From: Streptomyces sp. A0958
GTDB taxonomy: Bacteria > Actinomycetota > Actinomycetes > Streptomycetales > Streptomycetaceae
Length of the DNA stretch: 64,000 nt
Direction: 5' to 3'
Assembly (NCBI RefSeq): GCF_004795035.1
Contig: NZ_SSBK01000024.1
Location: forward strand, 43,369 to 107,368
Position 1 is the first letter of the stretch; every line of letters starts with the position of its first letter. The translations under genes and the position numbers were made by a program. Of the stretch, positions 16,751-24,801 are shown in pieces. The notes under the pieces were generated by a model, which was not told the origin of the DNA, did no database searches, and saw nothing but the letters and a program-made list of their open reading frames with translations.

Positions 16751-17067
16751 CCACCCCGCCGGACGACCGGACCTTCCGGCGCGAGATGGCGACCGCCTAC
16801 CGGTCAGGGTGGCATTTCATCGATCTCGTCACGGCGCTGCCCCACCGTGGTGACTCGTTGATGGTCACTCTGTTCGGCGACCCGGTCGTCGTCGCCCGCG
16901 AGGACGACGGCGAGGTCCGCGCCTACCGTTGCCTGCGCAAGCCGCGGGGCGCGCCGCAGCCGGTGCGCTGCGCCATCCGGTACGACATGATTTTTGTGAA
17001 CCTCGCACAGCGTGACCACCAGCTGTTCGAACCCGAAGCCATTTCCGCCACCCCCCGCAGTGCCTGA
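16747..17067 (+). CDS. Rieske-like protein lacking cluster ligands (106 aa)
   Basis: Residues 20-65 (SGWHFIDLVTALPHRGDS, then VTLFGDPVVVAREDDGEVRAY) match the start of the Rieske domain of ring-hydroxylating oxygenase alpha subunits, and MIFVNLAQRDHQLFEP matches its end. The cluster part between them is shortened. Where CxH and CxxH should hold the 2Fe-2S centre the sequence reads RCLRKPRGAPQPVRC, so the His ligands are missing. It therefore looks like a protein that kept the beta-fold scaffold but lost the redox centre, possibly a binding or maturation partner of the peptide encoded just upstream. Translation is coupled to the peptide gene (ATGA). Function unknown. Confidence 0.68.
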   Translation: MTTPPDDRTFRREMATAYRSGWHFIDLVTALPHRGDSLMVTLFGDPVVVAREDDGEVRAYRCLRKPRGAPQPVRCAIRYDMIFVNLAQRDHQLFEPEAISATPRSA

Positions 17068-17111
17068 GCGATCCCCCGTCGTTCCACGTCGCTCAGTCAC
17101 TCCCCCACACA

Positions 17112-17146
17112 ACGGCGCCACCGTGACCTGAACACGGTGGCGTCGT
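17112..17146. terminator. Bidirectional terminator
   Basis: ACGGCGCCACCGTG and CACGGTGGCGTCGT form a 14-base stem with one mismatch between the convergent Rieske-like and PPOX genes. Confidence 0.8.
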
Positions 17147-17166
17147 TGTGCTGTGTCCGGACGCGC

Positions 17167-17571
17167 TCAGCCGCGACCGAGCGCCCGGTCGAGGGTGATC
17201 TCGATGACGACCCGGTTCGGGTTGGGCGAGGGAACGCGCCCGTAGCGCTCCGTGTGGCGGCGTACCGCGTCCGCGACCCTGTCCGGCTCTGTGCTGACCC
17301 GGGCCACGCCCTCCAGGGTCGCCCAGCGGCGGCGGTGCACCTGGCACGCCGCGACGCGGGCCCCGTCCGGGCCCGCGGCCAGGATGTTGGCGACCTTGCG
17401 GCTGTGCTTGTTGGTGATGACGCGGGCGAGACCGGCCTCGGGGTCGTACGTCACGCAGACCGGCACCACGTGCGGGGTGCCGTCGGGGCGGACCGTGGTG
17501 AGCGTGCACACGTGGTTTTCACGCCAGAACGCGAGGTAATCGGGACCGGGATGGTGTACGTCGACTGCCAT
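17167..17571 (-). CDS. PPOX-class pyridoxamine oxidase-like protein
   Basis: A 134-residue single-domain split-barrel protein (YLAFWRENHVCTLTTVRPDG, PHVVPVCVTYD, HSRKVANILAAGPDGARVA). This is the pattern of actinobacterial F420- or FMN-binding PPOX enzymes of the pyridoxamine 5'-phosphate oxidase superfamily; substrate unknown. ATG 17571 sits at the head of the conserved domain. The open frame extends far upstream, but only because it mirrors clpB on the other strand. It is divergent from clpB, sharing the intergenic region with the HAIR sites. Confidence 0.82.
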   Translation of the reverse strand: MAVDVHHPGPDYLAFWRENHVCTLTTVRPDGTPHVVPVCVTYDPEAGLARVITNKHSRKVANILAAGPDGARVAACQVHRRRWATLEGVARVSTEPDRVADAVRRHTERYGRVPSPNPNRVVIEITLDRALGRG

Positions 17572-17662
17572 GGGCCCCAGCGTAGGCGGGCCCCGGGGCG
17601 CTGCGGTGGCGGGCTCCCGGGGTGGCCGCTTCACTCGAACGAGGGTCGGGTCACGTTTTCGC

Positions 17663-17683
17663 CTTGAGTGGAATGGGCTCAAC
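17663..17683 (+). promoter_or_regulatory. HAIR: HspR operator of clpB, distal
   Basis: CTTGAGT-N7-GCTCAAC matches the HAIR consensus except at the ends of the right arm, 105-125 bases before the clpB start. Confidence 0.85.
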
Positions 17684-17698
17684 CTGAGCGCGACCGGC

Positions 17699-17719
17699 CT
17701 TGAGTGGAATAGACTCAAC
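17699..17719 (+). promoter_or_regulatory. HAIR: HspR operator of clpB, proximal
   Basis: CTTGAGT-N7-ACTCAAC differs from the perfect HAIR at one base. The spacer (GGAATAG) is nearly the same as in the distal copy, and the copies are 36 bases apart, suggesting local duplication. TTGACC at about 17732 may be a promoter element. Confidence 0.9.
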
Positions 17720-17787
17720 TTTGTACACGTTGACCGTGTCAGACCAGTGAGTACGGACCCCGTCATCGCGAGGAGGAGACAGCGCAC

Positions 17788-20382
17788 GTGGACGCCGAGC
17801 TGACCAACAGGAGCCGGGACGCCATCAACGCGGCCACCAGCAGGGCCGTGAAGGACGGCCACCCCGATCTGATCCCGGGGCATCTGCTGCTCGCGCTGCT
17901 CTCGGGCGAGGACAACGAGAACCTCATCGATCTGCTGGCCGCCGTCGAGGCCGACCAGATCGCCGTACGCACCGAGACCGAACGGCTCCTGGGCGCGCAG
18001 CCCAGCGTGACCGGGTCGACCGTCGCACCGCCCCAGCCCAACCGGGAACTGCTCGCCGTCATCGCGGACGCCGCGCAGCGCGCCAAGGACCTCGGCGACG
18101 ACTACATCTCCACCGAGCACCTGCTGATCGGGACCGCCGCGAAGGGCGGACGCGCCGGTGAGATCCTCGACGGGCAGGGGGCCAGTGCGAAGAAGCTGCT
18201 GGACGCGTTCGAGAAGAGCAGGGGAGGGCGACGGGTGACCACTCCCGACCCGGAGGGCCAGTACAAGGCCCTGGAGAAATTCGGCACGGACTTCACCGCC
18301 GCCGCGCGCGAGGGCAAGCTCGACCCGGTCATCGGGCGCGACCAGGAGATCCGCCGCGTCGTCCAGGTGCTCTCGCGGCGCACCAAGAACAACCCGGTGC
18401 TCATCGGTGAGCCCGGCGTCGGCAAGACCGCCGTGGTCGAAGGGCTCGCCCAGCGCATCGTCAAGGGCGACGTCCCGGAGTCCCTGAAGAACAAGCGGCT
18501 CGTCTCGCTGGACCTGGGCGCCATGGTCGCGGGCGCGAAGTACCGCGGCGAGTTCGAGGAGCGCCTGAAGACCGTCCTGTCCGAGATCAAGGAGAGCGAC
18601 GGCCAGATCATCACGTTCATCGACGAGCTGCACACCGTCGTGGGCGCGGGCGCCGGCGGCGACTCCGCCATGGACGCGGGCAACATGCTCAAGCCGATGC
18701 TGGCCCGCGGCGAGCTGCGGATGGTCGGCGCCACCACGCTCGACGAGTACCGCGAGCGGATCGAGAAGGACCCCGCCCTGGAGCGCCGCTTCCAGCAGGT
18801 GCTGGTGGCGGAGCCGTCCGTCGAGGACACCATCGCGATCCTGCGCGGGCTCAAGGGCCGTTACGAGGCCCACCACAAGGTGCAGATCGCGGACGCCTCG
18901 CTGGTCGCCGCAGCGACCCTGTCCGACCGCTACATCACCTCCCGCTTCCTGCCCGACAAGGCCATCGACCTCGTGGACGAGGCCGCCTCCCGGCTGCGCA
19001 TGGAGATCGACTCCTCGCCCGTCGAGATCGACGAACTCCAGCGCTCCGTCGACCGGTTGCTCATGGAGGAGCTGGCCCTCAAGAACGAGTCCGACCCCGC
19101 CTCCAAGCAGCGCCTGGAGAAGCTGCGCCGCGACCTCGCCGACAAGGAGGAGGAGCTGCGCGGCCTCAACGCCCGCTGGGAGAAGGAGAAGCAGGGCCTC
19201 AACCGGGTCGGTGAGCTGAAGGAACGCCTGGACGACCTGCGCGGCCAGGCCGAACGCGCCCAGCGCGACGGCGACTTCGACACCGCGTCCAAGCTGCTGT
19301 ACGGGGAGATCCCCGGCCTGGAACGCGAGCTGGCCGAGGCCGACGAGGCCGAGCAGGAGGCCGCGCGCGAGCCCAAGGAGACCCTGGTCAAGGAAGAGGT
19401 CGGGCCGGACGACATCGCCGATGTCGTGGGCGCCTGGACCGGCATCCCGGCCGGACGCCTGCTGGAGGGCGAGACGCAGAAGCTGCTGCGCATGGAGGCG
19501 GAGCTCGGCAGGCGCCTCATCGGGCAGACGGAGGCCGTCCAGGCCGTCTCGGACGCGGTGCGCCGCACCCGCGCCGGCATCGCCGACCCCGACCGCCCCA
19601 CCGGCTCGTTCCTGTTCCTCGGCCCGACCGGTGTCGGCAAGACCGAGCTGGCCAAGGCGCTCGCGGACTTCCTCTTCGACGACGAGCGGGCCATGGTCCG
19701 CATCGACATGAGCGAGTACAGCGAGAAGCACAGCGTCGCCCGCCTGGTCGGCGCCCCGCCCGGATACGTCGGTTACGAGGAGGGCGGCCAGCTCACCGAG
19801 GCGGTCCGCCGCCGCCCGTACAGCGTCGTCCTGCTCGACGAGGTCGAGAAGGCCCACCCCGAGGTCTTCGACATCCTGCTCCAGGTCCTGGACGACGGCC
19901 GGCTCACCGACGGGCAGGGCCGGACGGTGGACTTCCGCAACACCATCCTGATCCTGACGTCCAACCTCGGCAGCCAGTTCCTCACCGATCCCCTGACCAA
20001 ACCGGAGGAGAAGAAGCGGCAGGTCCTGGAGATCGTCCGGGCCTCCTTCAAGCCGGAATTCCTCAACCGGCTGGACGACCTGGTGGTCTTCTCCGCCCTG
20101 TCCGGCGACGAGCTCGCGCACATCGCGGGGCTCCAGATCGACCGCCTCGCGGCGCGCCTGGCCGACCGCCGGCTCACCCTGGAGGTCACCCCTCAGGCCC
20201 TGTCCTGGCTGGCCGAGGAGGGCAACGACCCGGCGTACGGCGCCCGGCCGCTGCGCCGCCTCATCCAGACGGCGATCGGTGACCGGCTCGCGAAGGAGAT
20301 CCTGGCGGGCGAGATCAAGGACGGCGACACGGTCCGCGTGGACCGGTTCGAGGACGGGCTGATCGTCGGCGCGGCGACGTGA
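17788..20382 (+). CDS. clpB: Disaggregase ClpB (Hsp100)
   Basis: An 864-residue AAA+ unfoldase. An N-terminal Clp repeat domain (residues 1-145) leads to the first ATPase with Walker A GEPGVGKTA and Walker B ITFIDELH. The middle coiled-coil domain (about 400-520) is typical of ClpB. The second ATPase has GPTGVGKTEL and VVLLDEVEKAHPEVFD. There is no ClpP-binding IGF loop, so it pairs with DnaK to rescue aggregates rather than feeding a protease. GTG 17788 follows GAGGAGGAG. The two HAIR sites upstream put it in the HspR regulon with the dnaK operon 5.5 kb away. Confidence 0.97.
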   Translation: MDAELTNRSRDAINAATSRAVKDGHPDLIPGHLLLALLSGEDNENLIDLLAAVEADQIAVRTETERLLGAQPSVTGSTVAPPQPNRELLAVIADAAQRAKDLGDDYISTEHLLIGTAAKGGRAGEILDGQGASAKKLLDAFEKSRGGRRVTTPDPEGQYKALEKFGTDFTAAAREGKLDPVIGRDQEIRRVVQVLSRRTKNNPVLIGEPGVGKTAVVEGLAQRIVKGDVPESLKNKRLVSLDLGAMVAGAKYRGEFEERLKTVLSEIKESDGQIITFIDELHTVVGAGAGGDSAMDAGNMLKPMLARGELRMVGATTLDEYRERIEKDPALERRFQQVLVAEPSVEDTIAILRGLKGRYEAHHKVQIADASLVAAATLSDRYITSRFLPDKAIDLVDEAASRLRMEIDSSPVEIDELQRSVDRLLMEELALKNESDPASKQRLEKLRRDLADKEEELRGLNARWEKEKQGLNRVGELKERLDDLRGQAERAQRDGDFDTASKLLYGEIPGLERELAEADEAEQEAAREPKETLVKEEVGPDDIADVVGAWTGIPAGRLLEGETQKLLRMEAELGRRLIGQTEAVQAVSDAVRRTRAGIADPDRPTGSFLFLGPTGVGKTELAKALADFLFDDERAMVRIDMSEYSEKHSVARLVGAPPGYVGYEEGGQLTEAVRRRPYSVVLLDEVEKAHPEVFDILLQVLDDGRLTDGQGRTVDFRNTILILTSNLGSQFLTDPLTKPEEKKRQVLEIVRASFKPEFLNRLDDLVVFSALSGDELAHIAGLQIDRLAARLADRRLTLEVTPQALSWLAEEGNDPAYGARPLRRLIQTAIGDRLAKEILAGEIKDGDTVRVDRFEDGLIVGAAT

Positions 20383-20552
20383 GCGGTGCGCCGACGCCCG
20401 TAACCGGAACCCGCACGGCGTAACCGGAACGCCCAGGGCCCCGTTCCCCACCGGCCGGATATCAGCTTGTGGCGGATCGGGGCCTTCCGGGCTTGCCATG
20501 CCCCGCCCGGCATGGGAGAGGATGGCAGCCAACCGCACGAAGGGAAATTACG

Positions 20553-21125
20553 GTGAGCATCGATCCGTCCTCGATTCCTAACTTCGGGGGCCAGCCCGAA
20601 CCGCAGGCGGCAGGACCGGAGGGCCCCGTCGTCCCTGACCAGGACCTCGTCAAGCAGTTGCTGGACCAGATGGAGCTGAAGTACGTCGTCGACGACGAGG
20701 GCGACCTCGCCGCGCCGTGGGAGGAATTCCGCACGTACTTCATGTTCCGCGGCGAGGGCGAGCAGCAGGTCTTCTCGGTCCGCACCTTCTACGACCGCCC
20801 GCACGAGACGGACCAGCGCCCGGTCCTCCTCGACGCGATCGACGACTGGAACCGCCGCACCCTGTGGCCCAAGGTCTACACGCACACCCACGAGCCCGAG
20901 GAGGGCTCCGAGGAGGCCGGCCCCTCGGTCCGCCTGATCGGTGAGGCGCAGATGCTCATCGGCACCGGCGTCTCCCTGGAGCACTTCGTCTCCTCGACGG
21001 TCAGCTGGGTGCGCGCCTCCATCGAGTTCGACAAGTGGCTGCTGGAGCGCCTGGGCCTGGCCCCGGCCGAGGAGAAGGCGGCTGATGGCGCGGACGGCAC
21101 GGAGACGGCCGCCCCGGACGCCTGA
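20553..21125 (+). CDS. YbjN-domain protein
   Basis: A 190-residue cytosolic protein with the YbjN-like fold (LVKQLLDQMELKYVVDDEGD, FYDRPHETDQRPVLLDAIDDWN, LWPKVYTHT). The family has a secretion-chaperone-like fold; its role in actinobacteria is unknown. The start at GTG 20553 (MSIDPSSIPNFGG) follows GAAGGGA; longer frames are Arg/Pro-rich and lack similarity. A strong terminator follows. Confidence 0.78.
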   Translation: MSIDPSSIPNFGGQPEPQAAGPEGPVVPDQDLVKQLLDQMELKYVVDDEGDLAAPWEEFRTYFMFRGEGEQQVFSVRTFYDRPHETDQRPVLLDAIDDWNRRTLWPKVYTHTHEPEEGSEEAGPSVRLIGEAQMLIGTGVSLEHFVSSTVSWVRASIEFDKWLLERLGLAPAEEKAADGADGTETAAPDA

Positions 21126-21140
21126 GCCACCACCGCACCA

Positions 21141-21186
21141 CACCGCGAAGCCCGGCACGGGAACCTCCGTGCCGGGCTTCGCGGTG
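21141..21186 (+). terminator. Strong terminator hairpin
   Basis: Twenty-base perfect arms (CACCGCGAAGCCCGGCACGG and its complement) with a six-base loop, 16 bases after the YbjN gene. Confidence 0.88.
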
Positions 21187-21282
21187 TGTCGAGCTTCCTG
21201 AGCCGGTTGACGGCCTCCTGCACTTCGGGCCGTTTGCAGAAGGTGAACGCGCGCGCATCGAAGGCCGGACGGTCCCCCTTGA

Positions 21283-21313
21283 AATCAGATCGTGATCTGA
21301 GTAAGCTCTGATT
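21283..21313 (+). promoter_or_regulatory. Operator of the toxin-antitoxin operon
   Basis: A perfect 16-base palindrome TCAGATCGTGATCTGA at 21285-21300, plus an AATCAGA half (21283) paired with TCTGATT (21307) that ends at the ATG. Overlapping palindromes like this are typical of Phd-type antitoxin autoregulation. No clear ribosome binding site lies before the ATG. Confidence 0.7.
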
Positions 21314-21799
21314 ATGTCTACCGTGCGTCTGGAAGCCGAAACGGAATCCGTCTCCTTCACCGATCTCTCCCGCAACCCCAAAGGTGTCGCCGCCAGAGCT
21401 GCTGCCCTGGGACGGCTTCGGGTCACCCATCGGGACGCGCCGGACATGGTGCTGACCACGGCTGTACGCGCGGAGGGTGCGGAGGAGAACCTGACCACCG
21501 CCTCGCGGCTCTTCCTCGCACTGATGAAGCAGGACGACGGTGCCAGGGCGCTCCTCCTCGCGCTGCCCGAGGTGTTCCCCTGGGCGCGACACCTGGACGC
21601 GGAAGAGGTTCGGGCTTTCACTGTCGAGCTTCTTGAAGCGCTGTCGGACGCCGCCGAACTAGGGGCGGGAGAGGCTGTGCACCGCGCGATCGTCTCCTGG
21701 CGCGCCACGGCACGCATCAATGCCGATCCCGAGCAGCTCAGGGAATCGCTGCGTCCGCTCGACGGTGATGACCTCGGTCAGGTCGAGGTGCGTGGGTGA
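21314..21799 (+). CDS. Phd/YefM-like antitoxin (161 aa)
   Basis: The first 50 residues (VRLEAETESVSFTDLSRNPK, then RLRVTHRDAPDMVLTT) match the Phd/YefM pattern: an N-terminal DNA-binding fold that sets a few residues as protected before its own promoter. The C-terminal 100 residues are an alpha-helical extension longer than classic antitoxins, probably the toxin-neutralising part. The gene overlaps the toxin gene by four bases (GTGA) and sits behind a perfect palindrome, the classic autoregulated layout. Confidence 0.75.
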   Translation: MSTVRLEAETESVSFTDLSRNPKGVAARAAALGRLRVTHRDAPDMVLTTAVRAEGAEENLTTASRLFLALMKQDDGARALLLALPEVFPWARHLDAEEVRAFTVELLEALSDAAELGAGEAVHRAIVSWRATARINADPEQLRESLRPLDGDDLGQVEVRG

Positions 21800-22146
21800 G
21801 CCCGAAGAAAGGAGACCGAGTGAGCGTTCCGCCCCTCGACGGGTGGAACGTCGTCTTCGGGACCACAGAGGCGGTGACGGGCTGGGAGGAACTGTGTCGT
21901 GTGGCCCTGCCGAGCGCGCATCGCTGCCTGGATGCTCTCCGAGGTGCCCCCCTGACCCGGTCGAACTGGAATCGCCAGCACCAGTTGCGCGGCAGGCACG
22001 CCACCAAAGTGTGGAAGGGCTCCGACCTGGACCAGTGGGAGTACGAGGTCACCAGCGGTGGTCGAGTGCGCTACCTGGTCAGCCCGGAGACTTCCACCGT
22101 GATCCTCGTGTACGCCTCCCCGCGACATCCCAAAGACACCGAGTGA
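21796..22146 (+). CDS. RelE/ParE-like toxin (116 aa)
   Basis: A small basic protein. The C-terminal half (RHATKVWKGSDLDQWEYEVT, GGRVRYLVSPETSTVILVYA) follows the RelE-superfamily strand order, with conserved Trp, Arg and Tyr. Coupling by GTGA overlap with a Phd-like antitoxin supports a type II toxin that would act on translation or gyrase. The start is GTG 21796; a later GTG at 21820 is possible. Target unknown. Confidence 0.72.
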   Translation: MSPKKGDRVSVPPLDGWNVVFGTTEAVTGWEELCRVALPSAHRCLDALRGAPLTRSNWNRQHQLRGRHATKVWKGSDLDQWEYEVTSGGRVRYLVSPETSTVILVYASPRHPKDTE

Positions 22147-22226
22147 ACCGTGATCACTTCGGGAGCGGGGCTTGAGCAGGTCCCGCACCCCGAAGCGAAC
22201 CGGCGGCGCTCTTTTCGCGCCCCCTG

Positions 22227-23411
22227 TCAGACCGCCAATCGCTTGAGGCGGGTAACCGTCTCTTCCAACACACCCTTCCGCTTGCAGAACGTGAAGCGGA
22301 CGAAGGGCGCGCCCTGGTCCCGGTGGTCGTAGAAGACGGCGTTGGGGACGGCCACCACACCGCACCGCTCCGGCAGCGCCCGGCAGAACGCGATCCCGTC
22401 GCCGGACGCGTCGAGCGGGCGGATGTCGGTGGTGACGAAGTACGTGCCGGCCGGGCGGTAGACCGCGAACCCGGCCTCCGTGAGACCGGCGCACAGCAGG
22501 TCCCGCTTGGCCAGCAGATCCGCGCGCAGCTCCTCGTAGAAGCGGTCGGGCAGCCGCAGCGCCTCGGCCACGGCGTACTGGAGGGGCCCGCCGGAGACGT
22601 ACGTCAGGAACTGCTTCGCCGAGCGGACCGCCGTCACCAGCTCGGGGCTCCCGGTGACCCAGCCGATCTTCCATCCGGTGAACGAAAACGTCTTGCCGGC
22701 GGACGAGATCGTGACCGTGCGCTCGCGCATGCCGGGGAAGCCGGCCAGCGGCAGGTGCTCGCCCTCGAACACCAGGTGCTCGTAGACCTCGTCGGTGACG
22801 ACCAGCAGATCGTGCTCGCACGCCAGCTCGGCGATCGCGCCAAGTTCCTCGCGGGTCAGGACGGTGCCGGTGGGGTTGTGCGGGGTGTTGATCAGCAGCA
22901 GCCGGGTACGCCGGGTGACGGCCGCGCGCAGCTCGTCCAGGTCCAGCCGGTAGGTGCCGGACGAGGTGTCGGGACGCAGGGTGACGGGAACGCGGGTGGC
23001 GCCCGCCATGGCGATGCAGGCGGCGTACGAGTCGTAGTACGGCTCCAGCGCGATGACCTCGTCACCGGGCTCCAGGAGCGCCAGGAGTGATGCGGCGATG
23101 GCCTCGGTGGCGCCGGCGGTGACCAGGACCTCGGTGTCGGGGTCGTAGGCCAGGTCGTATCGGCGCTGCTGGTGGGCGGCGATCGCGGTGCGCAGCTCGG
23201 GGACGCCGGGGCCGGGCGGGTACTGGTTCCCCTGCCCGGCGCGCAGGGCGCGGACCGCGGCCTCGCGGACCTCCTCGGGGCCGTCGGTGTCCGGGAAGCC
23301 CTGGCCGAGGTTGATGGCTCCGGTGCGGACGGCCAGCGCGGACATCTCCGCGAAGATCGTCGTGCCGAACTCGGCGAGGCGGCGGTTGAGCAGCGGTCGT
23401 CCCTGTGTCAT
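22227..23411 (-). CDS. PLP-dependent class I/II aminotransferase
   Basis: A protein of about 394 residues, fold-type I. Landmarks are NLGQGFPDTDGPEEV at the N-terminus, NTPHNPTGTVLTREE, the cofactor-holding VTDEVYEHLVF and the PLP lysine in ISSAGKTFSFTGWK, with FVRFTFCKRKGVL at the end. The pattern resembles KAT-like/YbdL methionine and kynurenine aminotransferases; substrate not certain. The start at ATG 23411 is preferred because AGGA lies eight bases upstream; ATG 23420 overlaps that site. A kynurenine pathway operon lies 9 kb away, a possible but unproven link. Confidence 0.88.
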   Translation of the reverse strand: MTQGRPLLNRRLAEFGTTIFAEMSALAVRTGAINLGQGFPDTDGPEEVREAAVRALRAGQGNQYPPGPGVPELRTAIAAHQQRRYDLAYDPDTEVLVTAGATEAIAASLLALLEPGDEVIALEPYYDSYAACIAMAGATRVPVTLRPDTSSGTYRLDLDELRAAVTRRTRLLLINTPHNPTGTVLTREELGAIAELACEHDLLVVTDEVYEHLVFEGEHLPLAGFPGMRERTVTISSAGKTFSFTGWKIGWVTGSPELVTAVRSAKQFLTYVSGGPLQYAVAEALRLPDRFYEELRADLLAKRDLLCAGLTEAGFAVYRPAGTYFVTTDIRPLDASGDGIAFCRALPERCGVVAVPNAVFYDHRDQGAPFVRFTFCKRKGVLEETVTRLKRLAV

Positions 23412-23546
23412 GACCGTCATCCTGCGCGCAAGCTCTGGAGTTGCTCAAGTCTGCTTTGGGCCCGCCGGGGCGAGGGCATCTCCCCTCCACGCCGGAACCG
23501 GCGCGGAGCGGGGGCCTCGCTTCGGGGGACGGAAGGACGTGAGGTC

Positions 23547-23882
23547 ATGCGTGGTGTCGTGGTCTGGGTGATCCCGGTCGTATTGGTCGTGGGCCTCGTG
23601 GCCTTCGTGGCCTTCGTGGCGAAGCCGGCGGGGGCCGGCGGGCAGGGGCGTACGCCGGTTCGCGGCAGGCGGCGCGGAGTGGTGGGCGGCGGGACGGCCG
23701 GGGGCAGCTGGTGGGCCGGTGGCGCGGACGGGGGCTCGTCCTGCGGCAGCGGCGGCCACTCGGGCGGCCACTCGGGCGGTCATTCCGGTGGCCACTCCGG
23801 TGGCCATTCCTGCGGAGGCGGCCATTCGTGCGGCGGGGGTTCCTCCTGCGGCGGCGGGGGCGGATGCGGCGGAGGCAGCTGA
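23547..23882 (+). CDS. Membrane-anchored Gly/His/Ser/Cys-rich repeat protein
   Basis: A 111-residue protein. One N-terminal hydrophobic helix (VVVWVIPVVLVVGLVAFVAF) precedes a basic linker. A C-terminal tail is then built almost wholly of GGHS repeats (about six) and GGGxSCGGG units with five Cys. The His/Cys spacing could bind metal, and the tail would lie on one side of the membrane. I know no family function. GGAAGG precedes the ATG by ten bases, and a strong terminator follows. The coding DNA is itself a near-perfect 12-base tandem repeat. Confidence 0.68.
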   Translation: MRGVVVWVIPVVLVVGLVAFVAFVAKPAGAGGQGRTPVRGRRRGVVGGGTAGGSWWAGGADGGSSCGSGGHSGGHSGGHSGGHSGGHSCGGGHSCGGGSSCGGGGGCGGGS

Positions 23883-23902
23883 CACGGGGCAGCTGATCCG
23901 CG

Positions 23903-23956
23903 AGGTGCCCGGCGGGACGTGCGTTGCGCGCCCCAAGTCCCGCCGGGCACCTTTTT
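23903..23956 (+). terminator. Strong rho-independent terminator
   Basis: Sixteen-base perfect arms AGGTGCCCGGCGGGAC and its complement, followed by TTTTTG. Confidence 0.92.
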
Positions 23957-24195
23957 GTTGGGCCCTACGGCGCGTCTGCGGTGAACAGATGAGCGGAAGG
24001 CCCCCGGGGGGATGGAAACCCCGGCAAGTTGGGCAAAAACGCTGTGAGTGCGGCGTAGTTCGTGATTCCCTCGGTGGAGAGAACATCCAGCCCTCGGACC
24101 CCAGTTGGACCTGATCGGGCGCTTCCCACCTCCCACGCGCACGACGCGGGGGCGTCCCCTGTCCATGTGTCCATGCGTGTTTGCGGAGCCGACCC

Positions 24196-24717
24196 ATGCT
24201 CACGACCCTTCATACGGCCTATTCCGATACCCGTGCCGCCGATCTCGCCTGGGCGCTGGGGCGTGAACCGCTCCCGGCGCTGGCCGTCCTCGACCTCCAG
24301 CTCGCGGGCGCCACGATGCAGTTGCGGCTGCTCGGCGCCTCCCACCAGGTCCTCCTGGAGGAGGAGCACGGCAGCTGCTCCGAGACCGTCGCCTGCATGC
24401 CCGGCAGCAGCACCCCGCTGCCCCTGGGCGTCGCCAAACGCATCGGCGACTGGGAGTACGAGTTCGCTGCCCGCGTCGAGACCCTCGGCGCGGGCTCCTT
24501 CGCCGGCCGCGCCCAGGAGCTGCTGGCGCTCGTCGCCGACCACCCCCACGGCCTGGCCGGTACGTTCCCGGGCAGCCCGCACGCCTTCACCGCCATGCTC
24601 GCCCAGCGGACCGAGGGCCAGGTGCGGTGGCGCACCTGGCACGCGTACCCGCAGGAGGGGCAGCTCGTGGTGACGCGGACCCGGGTGGGCGTGCGCATGC
24701 CTGCGGCGGCGCTGTGA
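24196..24717 (+). CDS. DUF2617 family protein
   Basis: A 173-residue protein of a family I know only as a domain of unknown function common in Streptomyces (DLAWALGREPLPALAVLDLQ, RLLGASHQVLLEE, LVADHPHGLAGTFPGSPHAFT). No membrane segment. The ATG 24196 start matches the family N-terminus MLTTL. Its genes often sit beside a spermidine-synthase-like gene, as here (84 bases downstream), so the two may work together; this is inferred from recall of synteny. Confidence 0.75.
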   Translation: MLTTLHTAYSDTRAADLAWALGREPLPALAVLDLQLAGATMQLRLLGASHQVLLEEEHGSCSETVACMPGSSTPLPLGVAKRIGDWEYEFAARVETLGAGSFAGRAQELLALVADHPHGLAGTFPGSPHAFTAMLAQRTEGQVRWRTWHAYPQEGQLVVTRTRVGVRMPAAAL

Positions 24718-24801
24718 CGGGCGCCGGCTTCGCCGCGGGTGCGCCGGTTACACACTTGTGGGTGACAAGCGGCGACGGATCAGTGACGTAGCGTTCGCGG
24801 C

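Noticed and set aside
17572..20538. Minus-strand frame running through clpB
   Set aside because: It is antisense to ClpB. Only its last 134 codons (17167-17571) are a real gene, the PPOX protein.
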